From assembly GCF_900110605.1 (NCBI RefSeq), contig NZ_FOFI01000003.1, forward strand, positions 496,001 to 560,000: a stretch of DNA of 64,000 nucleotides, in the 5' to 3' direction. The DNA comes from Epilithonimonas lactis. GTDB lineage: Bacteria > Bacteroidota > Bacteroidia > Flavobacteriales > Weeksellaceae. Of the stretch, positions 1 to 9,005 are shown one piece after another. The notes under the pieces are model-generated. The model searched no databases. It was not told the origin of the DNA and was given only the letters and a program-made list of their open reading frames with translations. Each line of letters opens with the position of its first letter. Positions within the stretch are counted from its first letter, which is position 1. The position numbers were made by a program, and so were the translations under genes.

Positions 1-872
1 ACCCAGAATTCACAAAAGATATCAAAGGACTTTCTGAAGAAACCACAACTGGCGTTCACAGATTGTACGAAAGAATGAAAAACGGAACTTTGGTAATGCC
101 TGCGATCAACGTGAATGATTCTGTTACCAAATCTAAATTTGATAACAAATATGGTTGTAAAGAATCTGCAGTAGATGCTGTAAGAAGAGCGACAGACCTT
201 ATGCTAGCTGGAAAAAGAGTTGTAGTTTGCGGCTACGGAGACGTTGGAAAAGGAACTGCAGCTTCTTTCAGAGGTGCCGGTTCTATCGTAACTGTTACGG
301 AAATTGATCCAATCTGTGCACTACAAGCAGCAATGGACGGATATGAAGTTAAAAGATTGGACACTGTTGTTGACAATGCTGATATCATTATCACGACAAC
401 TGGAAACTTCAATATCGTAAAAGGAAACCATTTCCTTAAAATGAAAGATAAAGCGGTAGTTTGTAACATCGGTCACTTCGACAACGAGATTGATATGGCT
501 TGGTTGAACGAAAACTACGGTCACACAAAATCTGAAGTGAAGCCTCAAGTTGACATCTACACCATCGAAGGTAAAGAAGTCATCATCCTTGCAGAAGGAA
601 GATTGGTAAACCTTGGTTGCGCAACTGGCCACCCAAGTTTTGTAATGTCTAACTCATTCAGTAACCAGACTTTGGCTCAGATCGAACTTTGGACCAACTC
701 TGCAGCTTACGGAAACGAAGTTTATATGTTGCCAAAACATTTGGACGAAAAAGTAGCAGAATTGCACCTTAAGAAATTAAGCGTAGAATTGGAAACCCTT
801 ACACCAGAACAAGCAGATTACATCGGCGTTGACGTGAAAGGACCTTTCAAACCAGAATATTACAGATATTAA
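1..872 (+). CDS. ahcY: S-adenosylhomocysteine hydrolase, 5' end outside window
   Basis: The enzyme splits S-adenosylhomocysteine into adenosine and homocysteine, clearing the product inhibitor of SAM-dependent methylation in the cytosol. The reading frame is open from base 3, so the true start lies upstream of the window. The NAD-binding Rossmann motif GYGDVGKG is clear, with the preceding [11 protein letters not shown] strand. The conserved GHFDNEIDM segment and the C-terminal end [10 protein letters not shown], the usual AhcY terminus that reaches into the partner active site, are also present. A strong terminator hairpin follows about 46 bp after the stop. The visible part looks intact. 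Confidence 0.97.
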   Translation, partial: PEFTKDIKGLSEETTTGVHRLYERMKNGTLVMPAINVNDSVTKSKFDNKYGCKESAVDAVRRATDLMLAGKRVVVCGYGDVGKGTAASFRGAGSIVTVTEIDPICALQAAMDGYEVKRLDTVVDNADIIITTTGNFNIVKGNHFLKMKDKAVVCNIGHFDNEIDMAWLNENYGHTKSEVKPQVDIYTIEGKEVIILAEGRLVNLGCATGHPSFVMSNSFSNQTLAQIELWTNSAAYGNEVYMLPKHLDEKVAELHLKKLSVELETLTPEQADYIGVDVKGPFKPEYYRY

Positions 873-918
873 ATGCTGGAAGTCAGATATCGGAAGATGG
901 ATGACGAAAATATACTAA

Positions 919-950
919 AAACGCTTCAGAATTTTCTGGAGCGTTTTTTT
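919..950 (+). terminator. Rho-independent terminator of ahcY
   Basis: A stem AACGCTtCAG / CTGgAGCGTT closes a short AATTT loop and is followed by seven T residues. It lies just after the ahcY stop codon. Confidence 0.85.
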
Positions 951-1007
951 ATCCCCAAAACTCACAAACCATCAAACCCTCAAACTCTCCAACTCTAAAA
1001 CTCAATC

Positions 1008-1119
1008 AGGAGCTATTTCCCGCTATCCGCTATTACTCCTCGCGCCACCGCTCTCCATCCCCAAACCCTCCAATTCTCCAACCCAACTGTGGGGTAACCG
1101 CTACTATCGGGGCTATGGG
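1008..1119 (+). repeat. Repeat C, copy 1 (degenerate core)
   Basis: The left end GGAGCTATTTCCCGCTATCC and the right end GGTAACCGCTACTATCGGGG match the copies at 41550-41640 and 42810-42899. A partial, diverged copy is at 25969-26083. The core here is replaced by C/T-rich low-complexity DNA, so only the ends are conserved. Confidence 0.8.
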
Positions 1120-1226
1120 TTTTCTCTTTTGATAGAAATTTTTCTCAACAAATTCCAACGACTTCAATTGATTTATCAAAAAAAGAATATATTTGATATT
1201 ATAAAATCATTAAAAAACAAAAACTA

Positions 1227-1619
1227 ATGGCAAAACAAAAAGTATCAAACGCCTTCGTCGCGGCATCTTGGGTAGCCTTGGGCGCAGGAATGATTGGTTT
1301 CATCGTAGGACTTGCACGCGCCGAGATGGAACTGAACGAGAAAGGCTACTACTTCACCATCCTACTCTACGGCTTGTTCGCAGTCGTTTCTTTGCAGAAA
1401 GCCGTTCGTGACAAGATGGAAAATATCAAAGTGACCGACATCTATTACGGACTTTGTTGGTTCGCCACATTATCATCGATTGTTCTACTCGTGATTGGAC
1501 TGTGGAACGCCACGATTCTTCCAAGTGAAAAAGGATTTTATGCCTTTGCATTTTTGCTCGCCCTTTTCGGAGCGATTGCCGTCCAGAAAAATACGCGTGA
1601 TAATATGCTGGAAGATTAA
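1227..1619 (+). CDS. YiaA/YiaB family inner membrane protein
   Basis: This 130-residue protein has four predicted membrane segments arranged as a tandem duplication of a two-helix unit. The first unit (about residues 12-62) runs through GLARAEMELNEKGYYF to SLQKAVRD. The second (about 77-127) runs through GLWNATILPSEKGFYAF to AVQKNTRD. This paired YiaAB two-helix architecture, each unit ending in an xQKxxRD motif, identifies the family. The function is unknown; E. coli yiaA/yiaB are inner-membrane proteins. It appears monocistronic, with a bidirectional terminator 30 bp downstream. Confidence 0.85.
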   Translation: MAKQKVSNAFVAASWVALGAGMIGFIVGLARAEMELNEKGYYFTILLYGLFAVVSLQKAVRDKMENIKVTDIYYGLCWFATLSSIVLLVIGLWNATILPSEKGFYAFAFLLALFGAIAVQKNTRDNMLED

Positions 1620-1651
1620 ATTCTAATTATTCTCATCAAACTTCAGAAATA

Positions 1652-1681
1652 ATTAAAGCCTTCAAAATTGAAGGCTTTAAT
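1652..1681. terminator. Bidirectional terminator
   Basis: A near-perfect 14-bp stem (ATTAAAGCCTTCAA / TTGAAGGCTTTAAT) with a tiny loop and A/T tracts on both sides sits between convergent genes. It can serve both the YiaA/B gene and the T9SS protein on the other strand. Confidence 0.85.
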
Positions 1682-1706
1682 TATTTAAATTATCGAAAAG
1701 GAAAAT

Positions 1707-2501
1707 TTAATCCTTGATGATCTTCACAGTTTTAGCACCATCTTTTGTGGCAACTCGCATCATATAAACACCTTTTGTCAACTTAGAAACATCCAGTTTT
1801 ACATTTTTGGTGTTCGGTTTTGCATTCAAAACGTTCTTTCCAGACAGGTCGTAAACCGTAATATCTGTTACCTCTTTTGCATGATCTACATTCAGGATGG
1901 TCTTAGCAGGATTGGGATAGAAAGAAAGCGTTGATGCATTAGCGCCAGAAGTTGACAGCAAGCTTTGTTCGATTTTGATATTATCCAAACTCAAATAAAA
2001 CTGGTCCGGATCCGAAAACGCTCTGAAAGCGATGTAATAAACGCCATCACTTGGTACTGTAAAATCTACAGAAGCCGTTTGATAAGGATAATTAATGATT
2101 TCCTCATCAACCCAGATCTGTTGTGTCATTCCAGCAACCGTTGGATTTGTTCCTACCAAAACTTCCATTTTCTCCGGAAAATACTCGGCGATTCCCATAT
2201 AATCAAATTTCAAATTGATCGTCTGTCCAGCTTTCAAATTAAGACCTCTTGAGAAAAGATAGGAATTGGCCGCATTCTCGTGGAAGTAATACAGCATGTA
2301 ATTTTCGCCTTCGGATGGGTCTGGCGTTTCGCTGGAAGCTTGAGCCACTTCCCAATTATTCCCTGTTCCAGCGTTGAAGACGGTCCAGCCATCAAGACCT
2401 GGCGTTTCGAAACCATAAGAATATGGTAGATCGGTCGCATTTTGGGCATTCATCAAAGACATTCCAACTAATGCAATGCTACAAAGTAAAAGTTTCTTCA
2501 T
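1707..2501 (-). CDS. T9SS type A sorting-domain protein, choice-of-anchor-J-like
   Basis: A 264-residue exported protein. I place the start at the ATG at 2501 because it opens directly into a classic signal peptide (MKKLLLCSIALVGMSLMNA, cut before QNATDLP). An ATG at 2552 would put 17 non-secretory residues in front. The middle (GFETPGLDGWTVFNAGTGNN) resembles the cleaved-adhesin/choice-of-anchor J beta-sandwich family, which often binds ligands at the cell surface. The last 75 residues, from LSFYPNPAKTILNV to KTVKIIKD, form a T9SS type A sorting domain, so the product should be secreted or surface-attached. The specific ligand is unknown. Confidence 0.88.
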   Translation of the reverse strand: MKKLLLCSIALVGMSLMNAQNATDLPYSYGFETPGLDGWTVFNAGTGNNWEVAQASSETPDPSEGENYMLYYFHENAANSYLFSRGLNLKAGQTINLKFDYMGIAEYFPEKMEVLVGTNPTVAGMTQQIWVDEEIINYPYQTASVDFTVPSDGVYYIAFRAFSDPDQFYLSLDNIKIEQSLLSTSGANASTLSFYPNPAKTILNVDHAKEVTDITVYDLSGKNVLNAKPNTKNVKLDVSKLTKGVYMMRVATKDGAKTVKIIKD

Positions 2502-2593
2502 TGTAAAAAATTTCTTATTTGTCCCAAGATAGACAAAATTAAATTGACGCAAATTCGAGCAGACCTAAATTCTGTAAACAATAATAGATTCAT

Positions 2594-2601
2594 TAAATTT
2601 G
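2594..2601 (+). promoter_or_regulatory. Candidate -7 box for pepD
   Basis: TAAATTTG matches the Bacteroidota TAnnTTTG -7 consensus 25 bp before the pepD ATG. No clear TTG -33 partner is visible. Confidence 0.4.
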
Positions 2602-2626
2602 TCTTATAATTTATACAATTCAAAAA

Positions 2627-4066
2627 ATGGAATATTCTCAACTGGAACCAAAAGTGATCTGGAAAAACTTCGAGGCGCTGAATTCCGTTCCAAGACCTTC
2701 AAAAAAAGAAGAAAAAGTTATAAAATTCATAAAGGAATTCGGTGAAAAACTGGGATTGCCAACAACCGTTGACGAAGCTGGAAATGTCATCATCACAAAA
2801 CCTGCAACAGCAGGAATGGAAAACCGTCAGCCAATCGTGATGCAATCGCACCTGGATATGGTTTGCCAAAAAAACAACGACGTCGATTTTGACTTCGAAA
2901 CGCAAGGCATTCAAATGTTTGTGGATGGTGATTGGGTGAAGGCAAAAGGAACAACTCTGGGCGCTGACAACGGTTTGGGCGTTGCAACGATCATGTCGAT
3001 CCTAGAAAGTGATGGTATTGCGCATCCAGATCTGGAAGCACTTTTCACAATCGATGAAGAAACTGGAATGACTGGTGCGTTGGCTTTGAAACCAGGACAG
3101 TTGAAAGGTGAAATCCTATTAAACCTAGATACCGAAGAAGACGACGAGATTGACATCGGTTGTGCTGGTGGCGTGGATGTGACAGCTTCTGCAAAATTCA
3201 ATTTGAATGATTCCAAAGGTGAAACTTTCAAGATCGAGATCAAAGGTTTGCAAGGCGGACACTCTGGAATGGACATCATCAAAGGATTGGGTAATTCTAA
3301 TAAATTATTGGGCAGATTTTTATTCTCAGCTTTAGAAAATCAAATTCAGCTAAGCTCAATTGATGGTGGAAGTTTGAGAAATGCCATTCCAAGAGAGGCG
3401 ACTGCAACTTTTACAGTAGAAAATACTTCGGACTTTTTGAAGAATGCAGAACAATTGAAAGCTGAGATATTAGAGGAATTCACTTCATTGGAAAAAGATC
3501 TGATCATCAATATCGAAAAAGCAGATCCATCAGAAAAAGTAATTTCTGTTGACGATTCAAAGAAGATCATCTACGCGATCAATGCGGCTCACAACGGTGT
3601 TTTCCGGATGAGTCCAGATGTGGAAGGTCTTGTAGAAGCCTCCAACAACGTTGCACGAGTTGAACTTAAAAATGGAGAGATCAAAATCCTTAACCTTACA
3701 AGATCATCCGTAGAATCTACGAAATGGGAAGTTGCCAACCAACTGAAATCCGCCTTCGAAAGCAACGGTTTAAAAACTGAGTTTGGTGGTTCCTATCCAG
3801 GCTGGAAACCGAAGCCAGATGCAGAGATCATCAAAGTGATGACGGATCTTTATGAAAACAACTTCGGCGAAAAACCAATGGTGGTTGCTTGCCACGCGGG
3901 TTTGGAATGTGGCATCATCGGAGCAAATTATCCAAAAATGGAAATGGTAAGTTTCGGACCGACGATCAAAGGTGCACATTCGCCAGATGAGAGAGCTAGC
4001 ATCTCATCAACCCAAAAATTTTGGAAATACACACAGGAAATATTGAAAAACATTCCCCTAAAATAA
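2627..4066 (+). CDS. pepD: Aminoacyl-histidine dipeptidase (M20 family, PepD)
   Basis: Cytosolic metallodipeptidase that hydrolyses Xaa-His and other dipeptides. It is 479 residues long, the usual length for PepD. The co-catalytic zinc ligands of the M20 fold are visible: H75 in QSHLDM, the bridging D114 in GADNGLG, the catalytic E144/E145 in DEETGM, D168 in NLDTE, and H451 in GAHSPDE near the C-terminus. The inserted lid/dimerisation domain lies between residues of about 185 and 390. It is transcribed alone and followed by a terminator. Confidence 0.95.
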   Translation: MEYSQLEPKVIWKNFEALNSVPRPSKKEEKVIKFIKEFGEKLGLPTTVDEAGNVIITKPATAGMENRQPIVMQSHLDMVCQKNNDVDFDFETQGIQMFVDGDWVKAKGTTLGADNGLGVATIMSILESDGIAHPDLEALFTIDEETGMTGALALKPGQLKGEILLNLDTEEDDEIDIGCAGGVDVTASAKFNLNDSKGETFKIEIKGLQGGHSGMDIIKGLGNSNKLLGRFLFSALENQIQLSSIDGGSLRNAIPREATATFTVENTSDFLKNAEQLKAEILEEFTSLEKDLIINIEKADPSEKVISVDDSKKIIYAINAAHNGVFRMSPDVEGLVEASNNVARVELKNGEIKILNLTRSSVESTKWEVANQLKSAFESNGLKTEFGGSYPGWKPKPDAEIIKVMTDLYENNFGEKPMVVACHAGLECGIIGANYPKMEMVSFGPTIKGAHSPDERASISSTQKFWKYTQEILKNIPLK

Positions 4067-4071
4067 GCTTA

Positions 4072-4101
4072 AAAACTCTCAATGATTTGAGAGTTTTTTT
4101 T
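4072..4101 (+). terminator. Terminator of pepD
   Basis: Stem AAACTCTCAA / TTTGAGAGTTT followed by a run of T, directly after the pepD stop. Confidence 0.85.
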
Positions 4102-4160
4102 GTTTGTGATTTTGAGATTTCTTTATGTAATTTTAAATTATAAATAAAAACCAGATAGCT

Positions 4161-5201
4161 ATGAATTTCATCCAAAAATTGAATGTCAGTTTTTTGCTTT
4201 GCATTTTCCCACTTTTGGTTTTTGGAAATATGGCGAAACCGTGGGTCGATGGCTCGCAACATTCGGTTTTGTTTGGCTCGTCCAATGCTGTGGTGAAAAG
4301 GGAAATCATTGATATCCGCTTGATCAAAGAACCTGTAGACCAATATTATTACGCTGAATACAAGATCAAATATTTCATCCATTCCGATGAAAAGCAAACG
4401 ATTCCTTTGGTCTTTTTAGCGCTTGGTATTAGCGCCGAAAAAGAAATTAAGATCAACAATCGTCCAGCTTTGATTCAAAAATTGGATTTTGAGAAGAACG
4501 ATTATTCTTTCATTGAAAAGAAAAAAAACGGGATGTTTTTAAAATATGCCGAAGACTCGGAAGTCATGGTCAATCCAGAAGAATTAATTTATTTCTCAGC
4601 AAATCTCGAGAAAGGCGAAAACATCATAGAAGTCAACTATGATGCGTTTCTGCAATACAACACTTCTGGTTTCATTAGGAATTACAAATTGGAGTATTCT
4701 CTTTATCCATCGAAGTTTTGGAAATCTTTTGGACGCATCGAAGTCAATTTGAAGATTGATGACGATGCGGAAATCACAGAATCAAATCTTGGGGATCTTG
4801 ACATCAAAGACAATCTCGCAAAATGGATCATCAAATCTGGAAATCACGAAAATATTAAAATCGTCATCTCAGAGAAAACTTCAATCTTATCAAAGATTTT
4901 GATGTTCATCAATCCGTTGGGAATCGCATTTTTAGGACTGATTGGACTGTTTTTCATCAATTTAAAATTATTAAGAAGAAATCCGAAAACCTATATTTTC
5001 GTTTTAGGAATCATTTTGGTTCCCATTCTTTTTTATGTGATCTACTTTTTCTCTTATGATCTGATCAACCTCAGTCTAGGAAAGAAACACACGAAACACG
5101 GCTCCATCGTTTTCATCGTGTTAACTTATCCTTTTTTGCTTCTGATCTATTGGTTGGCAATGTGGCTAATTCGAAAAGAGATCAAGACTCAAAGTCATTA
5201 A
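4161..5201 (+). CDS. Exported membrane protein of unknown function
   Basis: A 346-residue protein that I do not recognise. It starts with a signal peptide (residues 1-22, ending PLLVFG). A beta-rich extracytoplasmic part of about 230 residues follows, including a segment with FSANLEKGENIIEVNY that resembles Ig-like or DUF4424-type surface domains. Three C-terminal membrane helices lie at about residues 255-275, 282-304 and 315-336, with a basic tail. It leads a co-directional run: the next gene starts 15 bp after its stop, so it is probably co-transcribed with the downstream lipoproteins. Confidence 0.7.
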   Translation: MNFIQKLNVSFLLCIFPLLVFGNMAKPWVDGSQHSVLFGSSNAVVKREIIDIRLIKEPVDQYYYAEYKIKYFIHSDEKQTIPLVFLALGISAEKEIKINNRPALIQKLDFEKNDYSFIEKKKNGMFLKYAEDSEVMVNPEELIYFSANLEKGENIIEVNYDAFLQYNTSGFIRNYKLEYSLYPSKFWKSFGRIEVNLKIDDDAEITESNLGDLDIKDNLAKWIIKSGNHENIKIVISEKTSILSKILMFINPLGIAFLGLIGLFFINLKLLRRNPKTYIFVLGIILVPILFYVIYFFSYDLINLSLGKKHTKHGSIVFIVLTYPFLLLIYWLAMWLIRKEIKTQSH

Positions 5202-5216
5202 TTAAGATTTAAAATT

Positions 5217-5951
5217 ATGAAAAAACCACTCACTCCATTTCTACCATTAATAATGTTTCTCTTCATTTTTCAGGCTTGTGAAAAAAAGATTGAAAATCAA
5301 TCGAAAATAAATTCAACTCAGAAAAATAGTGATGTAGAAAAAACACCCACAGAATTCAAAAGTTTGTTGAGACCGAATGAAAATATCGAGCTCGGTAAAA
5401 TCTATACAGACACGGTGAATTTTGTAGATTTTATGGATTATACAGATGATTATTACTTTGTTGTGAAGAAAAACAAGGATACAATGCATTTGATCTTCAA
5501 CAAAGACAATCCTAATTTCACAAGAGGTAACAAGCTGGAAATCAAATGGAAAATGGACAGTTTGCGACCGGCAGGCGACCCAGATTTCTTAGATTATCAG
5601 GAATTTTTGATTTCTTCAAAAAAGCTTAGTAATGAAATTTCGAAAAGAGATTTTTCTAAAATCAAGAATCAATCCTTCGTGATCAGTTGTGGAACTGGCT
5701 GTGCGATGACCCACAATATCAAAAAAGTTGAAGAAATCAATCCAAAATCTATCAAAGTGACTTTTGAAATAGATACGTACATCGACCAAGAACAGACTGA
5801 GACGTTTGATGAAATTTATACTTTCTATTATGACAATGCGAAGGTTCTTAAAAAAATCACCAGAGAAGGCGAAACCGAAAATGTGCTTGACAACTTGATG
5901 GGAAGCGCAAAACAATCTTTTGAGGAATTCGCAGTGAAATTGGTTAATTAA
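5217..5951 (+). CDS. Lipoprotein, unknown
   Basis: A 244-residue protein with a type II signal peptide. The lipobox is FQAC and the lipidated cysteine is residue 21, followed by EKKIENQ. The mature part is lysine- and acid-rich with no recognised domain. A short CGTGCAM motif near residue 160 holds two cysteines that could pair. It is the first of three consecutive lipoprotein genes and starts 15 bp after the upstream membrane protein and 6 bp before the next, which fits one operon. The function is not deducible from sequence. Confidence 0.72.
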   Translation: MKKPLTPFLPLIMFLFIFQACEKKIENQSKINSTQKNSDVEKTPTEFKSLLRPNENIELGKIYTDTVNFVDFMDYTDDYYFVVKKNKDTMHLIFNKDNPNFTRGNKLEIKWKMDSLRPAGDPDFLDYQEFLISSKKLSNEISKRDFSKIKNQSFVISCGTGCAMTHNIKKVEEINPKSIKVTFEIDTYIDQEQTETFDEIYTFYYDNAKVLKKITREGETENVLDNLMGSAKQSFEEFAVKLVN

Positions 5952-5957
5952 ACAAAA

Positions 5958-6752
5958 ATGAAAAACACGCACAATATATTTTTATCCTTGATTTCGTTTG
6001 TCATCATTTTGCAATCTTGTGAAAAGAAAACGGACAAAGAAATCCTTCAGGAAACCAAAATTGAAATACCAAAAGACAGTTCAAATCTAAAAACAACGTC
6101 GATTGAAAAACTTGAAAAAGACATTATTTATGATTTCACGGTTGAGAAAATTGATTCCTTAGAATATCGTTTTATAAAAAGGAAAACGACACCAATCAAG
6201 AAAAAGCTGGTAAAAATAACGGACATCAATCAAGCTAAAAAATTATTGAAAGGCATTGTTGAATTTGATGAGAATCCAGATTTTGGAGTAAATCCTGCGG
6301 TCAAAAAAATACATTTCAGAAACGGAAAGACGTATGGAAATGACAAAGAATTTGACTACTATTTTTTCATCGCTTATTATCCTGAAGAAGATATTTTGCT
6401 TTGCGAAGGCGGACATTCGACCGACATTAGTTTTAATCTGAAAAACGGAAAAGAAACCGAGGAAACTGGAAATCCAGACCTCATCAATTCTTCACCAAAT
6501 GAAATTTTCAGAATCAACGGAAATTATGATGGGCAGGAATGTTTGGGTTATTTCATCCAAAAGAAAATCAACGGCGAATTTGTGAAGATCATCGATTTGG
6601 AAAAGGAATTCAAGCAGAAAACTTCTATGATGCTGTGCAACATCCGTGATGGTTTTTGGATTGATGACCACACATTTTATCTGGAAAAATATGAATTCGA
6701 TTATGAAACAGGAAAGTATAAATTTTTCAAAATAAAGATTATCGAGAAGTAA
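5958..6752 (+). CDS. Lipoprotein, unknown
   Basis: A 264-residue lipoprotein. The signal peptide ends in the lipobox LQSC with the cysteine at residue 21, followed by EKKTDKE. The mature region has an even spread of charged and aromatic residues and no family I can name. It begins 6 bp after the preceding lipoprotein gene, so the two are almost certainly co-transcribed. The signal regions of the two proteins are alike (C-EKK after the lipobox), but the mature parts do not look homologous by eye. Confidence 0.7.
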   Translation: MKNTHNIFLSLISFVIILQSCEKKTDKEILQETKIEIPKDSSNLKTTSIEKLEKDIIYDFTVEKIDSLEYRFIKRKTTPIKKKLVKITDINQAKKLLKGIVEFDENPDFGVNPAVKKIHFRNGKTYGNDKEFDYYFFIAYYPEEDILLCEGGHSTDISFNLKNGKETEETGNPDLINSSPNEIFRINGNYDGQECLGYFIQKKINGEFVKIIDLEKEFKQKTSMMLCNIRDGFWIDDHTFYLEKYEFDYETGKYKFFKIKIIEK

Positions 6753-6814
6753 ATATTTCAAAAATAAATGAAAATTGATTTGACCTAATGATAAACCTTA
6801 CTTAAAACTCAAAT

Positions 6815-7588
6815 ATGAAAAACACAAATATTTGCATTTTATTTCTAATGATTTCGTTTGGTTTCGCCCTTCAATCCTGCAAAAAGGAAACTGAAATCAT
6901 TAATGCAAATAAATCCAACACAGCAATTACAAAAGCAGATTCAACAGGAATAGATTCAGGAGAAGAATATGAGGAACCTGATGAAGACCCTGCTTATGAC
7001 TTTCCAAAAACCGGAAAGCAAGCATCAGATTTTCTGATTGAACCAGATGTTTTTGAAATCCAATACGAGGCAGAAGGCGATTTGAACAACGATGGATTGG
7101 ATGATATCGTCTTTGTCAGAAAAGATAAAAAAAGCAAAATGGATTCCCGCTCTGTACTCGTGCTTTTGCAAAACAAAGACAAAAGCTATCGCCTTGACAA
7201 AGTTTCGAATATTGCAATGCCAGATGAATATACCGAAAGTGGTTACAAAATATATGAAACGGAAACGATCAGCATCGAAAAAGGCGAGCTTGACATCAAC
7301 TTGTATGGAATTGGCCCGAGTGGAAATCTTTTTAGCACCTTCAAATATTTTGGAAACCAATTGCTTTTGACACATATCGAAACTTACAATATGGGCGCAG
7401 GAAGTCATCAATCTCTGAATTATGATTTGGTAAAAGGTGAACTGACGCAGGAAATCATCAACACGATGAAAGAAGAAATGCCGTCTGAGGAAAAAACATT
7501 TCATCTAAAAAAAGAAAAGCACGAGTTTGAGAACAGCGCTCCCGATCAGATCATCCAAGATGCTTACAAAGTCATTGACAGAAGATAA
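6815..7588 (+). CDS. Lipoprotein with calcium-binding-like DLNNDGLDD motif
   Basis: A 257-residue lipoprotein with lipobox LQSC (cysteine 22, then KKETEI) and an acidic linker (EEYEEPDEDPAYD, about residues 50-63). The segment EGDLNNDGLDDIVFV near residue 90 is the calcium-loop signature of FG-GAP/VCBS-type beta-propeller repeats. The rest is too short for a propeller, so it is probably a single such blade or a similar fold. It lies 62 bp after the previous lipoprotein and may belong to the same transcript or have its own promoter. The function is unknown. Confidence 0.7.
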   Translation: MKNTNICILFLMISFGFALQSCKKETEIINANKSNTAITKADSTGIDSGEEYEEPDEDPAYDFPKTGKQASDFLIEPDVFEIQYEAEGDLNNDGLDDIVFVRKDKKSKMDSRSVLVLLQNKDKSYRLDKVSNIAMPDEYTESGYKIYETETISIEKGELDINLYGIGPSGNLFSTFKYFGNQLLLTHIETYNMGAGSHQSLNYDLVKGELTQEIINTMKEEMPSEEKTFHLKKEKHEFENSAPDQIIQDAYKVIDRR

Positions 7589-7596
7589 GCCTAGAA

Positions 7597-7740
7597 CCTG
7601 TTTAAATTTCATCAAAATTATTTCCCCGACCTAAAGGGAGTAATTTTGAAATTTTCAAGGCGTTTTTCCACCCTTTAGGGTTGGGGAAAAGAAAAAAGCT
7701 TTGAAAATTTTATTTTTTAATCATTTTTAAACAAGCTCTC
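7597..7740. repeat. Repeat A, copy 1
   Basis: An approximately 145-bp intergenic element containing CCCTTTAGGG-type palindromic cores (GACCTAAAGGGAG and CACCCTTTAGGG) between AT-rich arms. Its reverse complement is nearly the same as 25690-25838. It occupies most of the gap between the third lipoprotein gene and the FKBP terminator. Confidence 0.9.
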
Positions 7741-7762
7741 AGGTTTTGATTTTTATTTAAAT

Positions 7763-7795
7763 AAAAAAACTACCCAAGCAATTGAGTAGTTTTAT
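7763..7795 (-). terminator. Terminator of the FKBP gene
   Basis: Read on the minus strand, the stem AAAACTACTCAA / TTGGGTAGTTTT (one G-U pair) is followed by T residues. It lies 19 bp beyond the stop codon of the FKBP gene. Confidence 0.8.
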
Positions 7796-7813
7796 ATTTT
7801 CAGAAAGAACTGA

Positions 7814-8314
7814 TTAGTGTCCGGAATGACCGTCTTCGCCGTGAGCGTGACCGTGAGCCAATTCTTCTTCTGTTGCAGGACGTGCGTTCAGGATCTCAAC
7901 ATCGAAGAACAAACTTTTCCCCGCCATTGGATGATTCAAATCTACAGTGACAGCTTCTGGAGTCACTTCCAAAACCATTGCCTGGAAATTGTTTCCGCTA
8001 TTGTCAGAAAGTGGAAGGACTGCTCCAACTGGAGGCAACTCCTGACCTTCGAACATATCAACAGGTAATTGCGTCACGGCTTGAGGATCTCTCTCGCCAT
8101 AGCCTTCGCCTGGTGCGATCTCGAAAGATGCTTTGTCACCAATTGTCAGATCTTTGATCTCTTCCTCGAATTTTGGGATCATCATTCCTACGCCATAAAG
8201 AAACGTCAAAGCATTCTCAGCAGAAGTCTCTTCTACAAACACTTTCTCTCCATTTTCATCATTAGTATGTAGCACATATTTTAGAGTTACTACATGATTT
8301 TTGTCTAATGCCAT
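7814..8314 (-). CDS. SlyD-type FKBP peptidyl-prolyl isomerase
   Basis: A 166-residue cytosolic prolyl isomerase and chaperone. The FKBP core is split by the insert-in-flap domain typical of SlyD, with the landmarks LYGVGMMIPKFEEEI, PGEGYGERDP, DLNHPMAGKSLFFDVEIL and EEELAHGHAHG. The C-terminal tail is histidine-rich (HGHAHGEDGHSGH), as in metal-binding SlyD proteins, so nickel or zinc binding is likely. There is no signal peptide. It is transcribed alone, with its own terminator. Confidence 0.93.
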   Translation of the reverse strand: MALDKNHVVTLKYVLHTNDENGEKVFVEETSAENALTFLYGVGMMIPKFEEEIKDLTIGDKASFEIAPGEGYGERDPQAVTQLPVDMFEGQELPPVGAVLPLSDNSGNNFQAMVLEVTPEAVTVDLNHPMAGKSLFFDVEILNARPATEEELAHGHAHGEDGHSGH

Positions 8315-8467
8315 TTTAAATTATTTAATATTATAAATTTTTGGGTGATATCATTCTTGATGTATCGCACTGCAAAATTAAGCTTTTGAAAATTAAGTGT
8401 TGAAAATTGGAAATAAAACTTCTTTTTAATCTTTTTCTTTTCCAAAATTTTTCTTGAACTTAGCAGA

Positions 8468-9004
8468 ATGGCAAAACTAAATAGTCAGATTATTGTTTTT
8501 ATTGCTGTGATTTCTTCAATCATAATTAGCTGTGAAAAAAATAAGAAGCGTAACATTCTTGAAACAAAACCCACTTCGTCTACTCACTCTTTCCAAAAAG
8601 ACTGGGCCAGAAAAAATATTCCACAAAAATGGATTGAAATTAAGAAAGATGAAAAAGGTTATCTCATCTATCAACCGTGTGAGGGAAATACTGTAACCAT
8701 AGATTTTAATGCTAATTCTGGCATTGAAATTATAAATCAGTTAGAAATAAAGAAAATTGAGTATGATATAAGAGATGAAATCAATAGCGATGCTAAATTT
8801 TTCATTAACTTTTCTAAAAATAAAAAACAAGTTTTTGAGATTGAAGCAACAGAATATGACTCAAAAAATCAAATAGCTTTATTTAAGATAGAAAATCATT
8901 ACTTCCTCATGACGCCCTTTGAAAATAAAGACTCTTTTAGAAAAATCCAAAACATGTGTGTAAAAGAAAAAGTTGATGAATTAGAATTCCTACCTATTAA
9001 TTGA
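8468..9004 (+). CDS. Lipoprotein, unknown
   Basis: A 178-residue predicted lipoprotein with hydrophobic residues 8-21 and lipobox IISC, then EKNKKRN. The mature part is rich in Lys, Ile and Asn and noticeably more AT-rich than radA. I recognise no domain. It ends 1 bp before the radA start, so the two are read together. Its first codons (ATGGCAAAACT) repeat the first codons of radA exactly, which may be chance or may mark an insertion in front of radA. Confidence 0.7.
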   Translation: MAKLNSQIIVFIAVISSIIISCEKNKKRNILETKPTSSTHSFQKDWARKNIPQKWIEIKKDEKGYLIYQPCEGNTVTIDFNANSGIEIINQLEIKKIEYDIRDEINSDAKFFINFSKNKKQVFEIEATEYDSKNQIALFKIENHYFLMTPFENKDSFRKIQNMCVKEKVDELEFLPIN

Positions 9005-9005
9005 A

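Larger units (their letters stand above)
873..1226. other. Gene-free gap with degenerate repeat
   Basis: This 354-bp gap holds the ahcY terminator, a C/T-rich low-complexity stretch of reiterated AACTCTCCAA-like words (about 960-1000 and 1055-1085), and one copy of repeat C at 1008-1119. I see no credible reading frame. The last 80 bases before the YiaA/B gene are very AT-rich and presumably carry its promoter. Confidence 0.6.
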
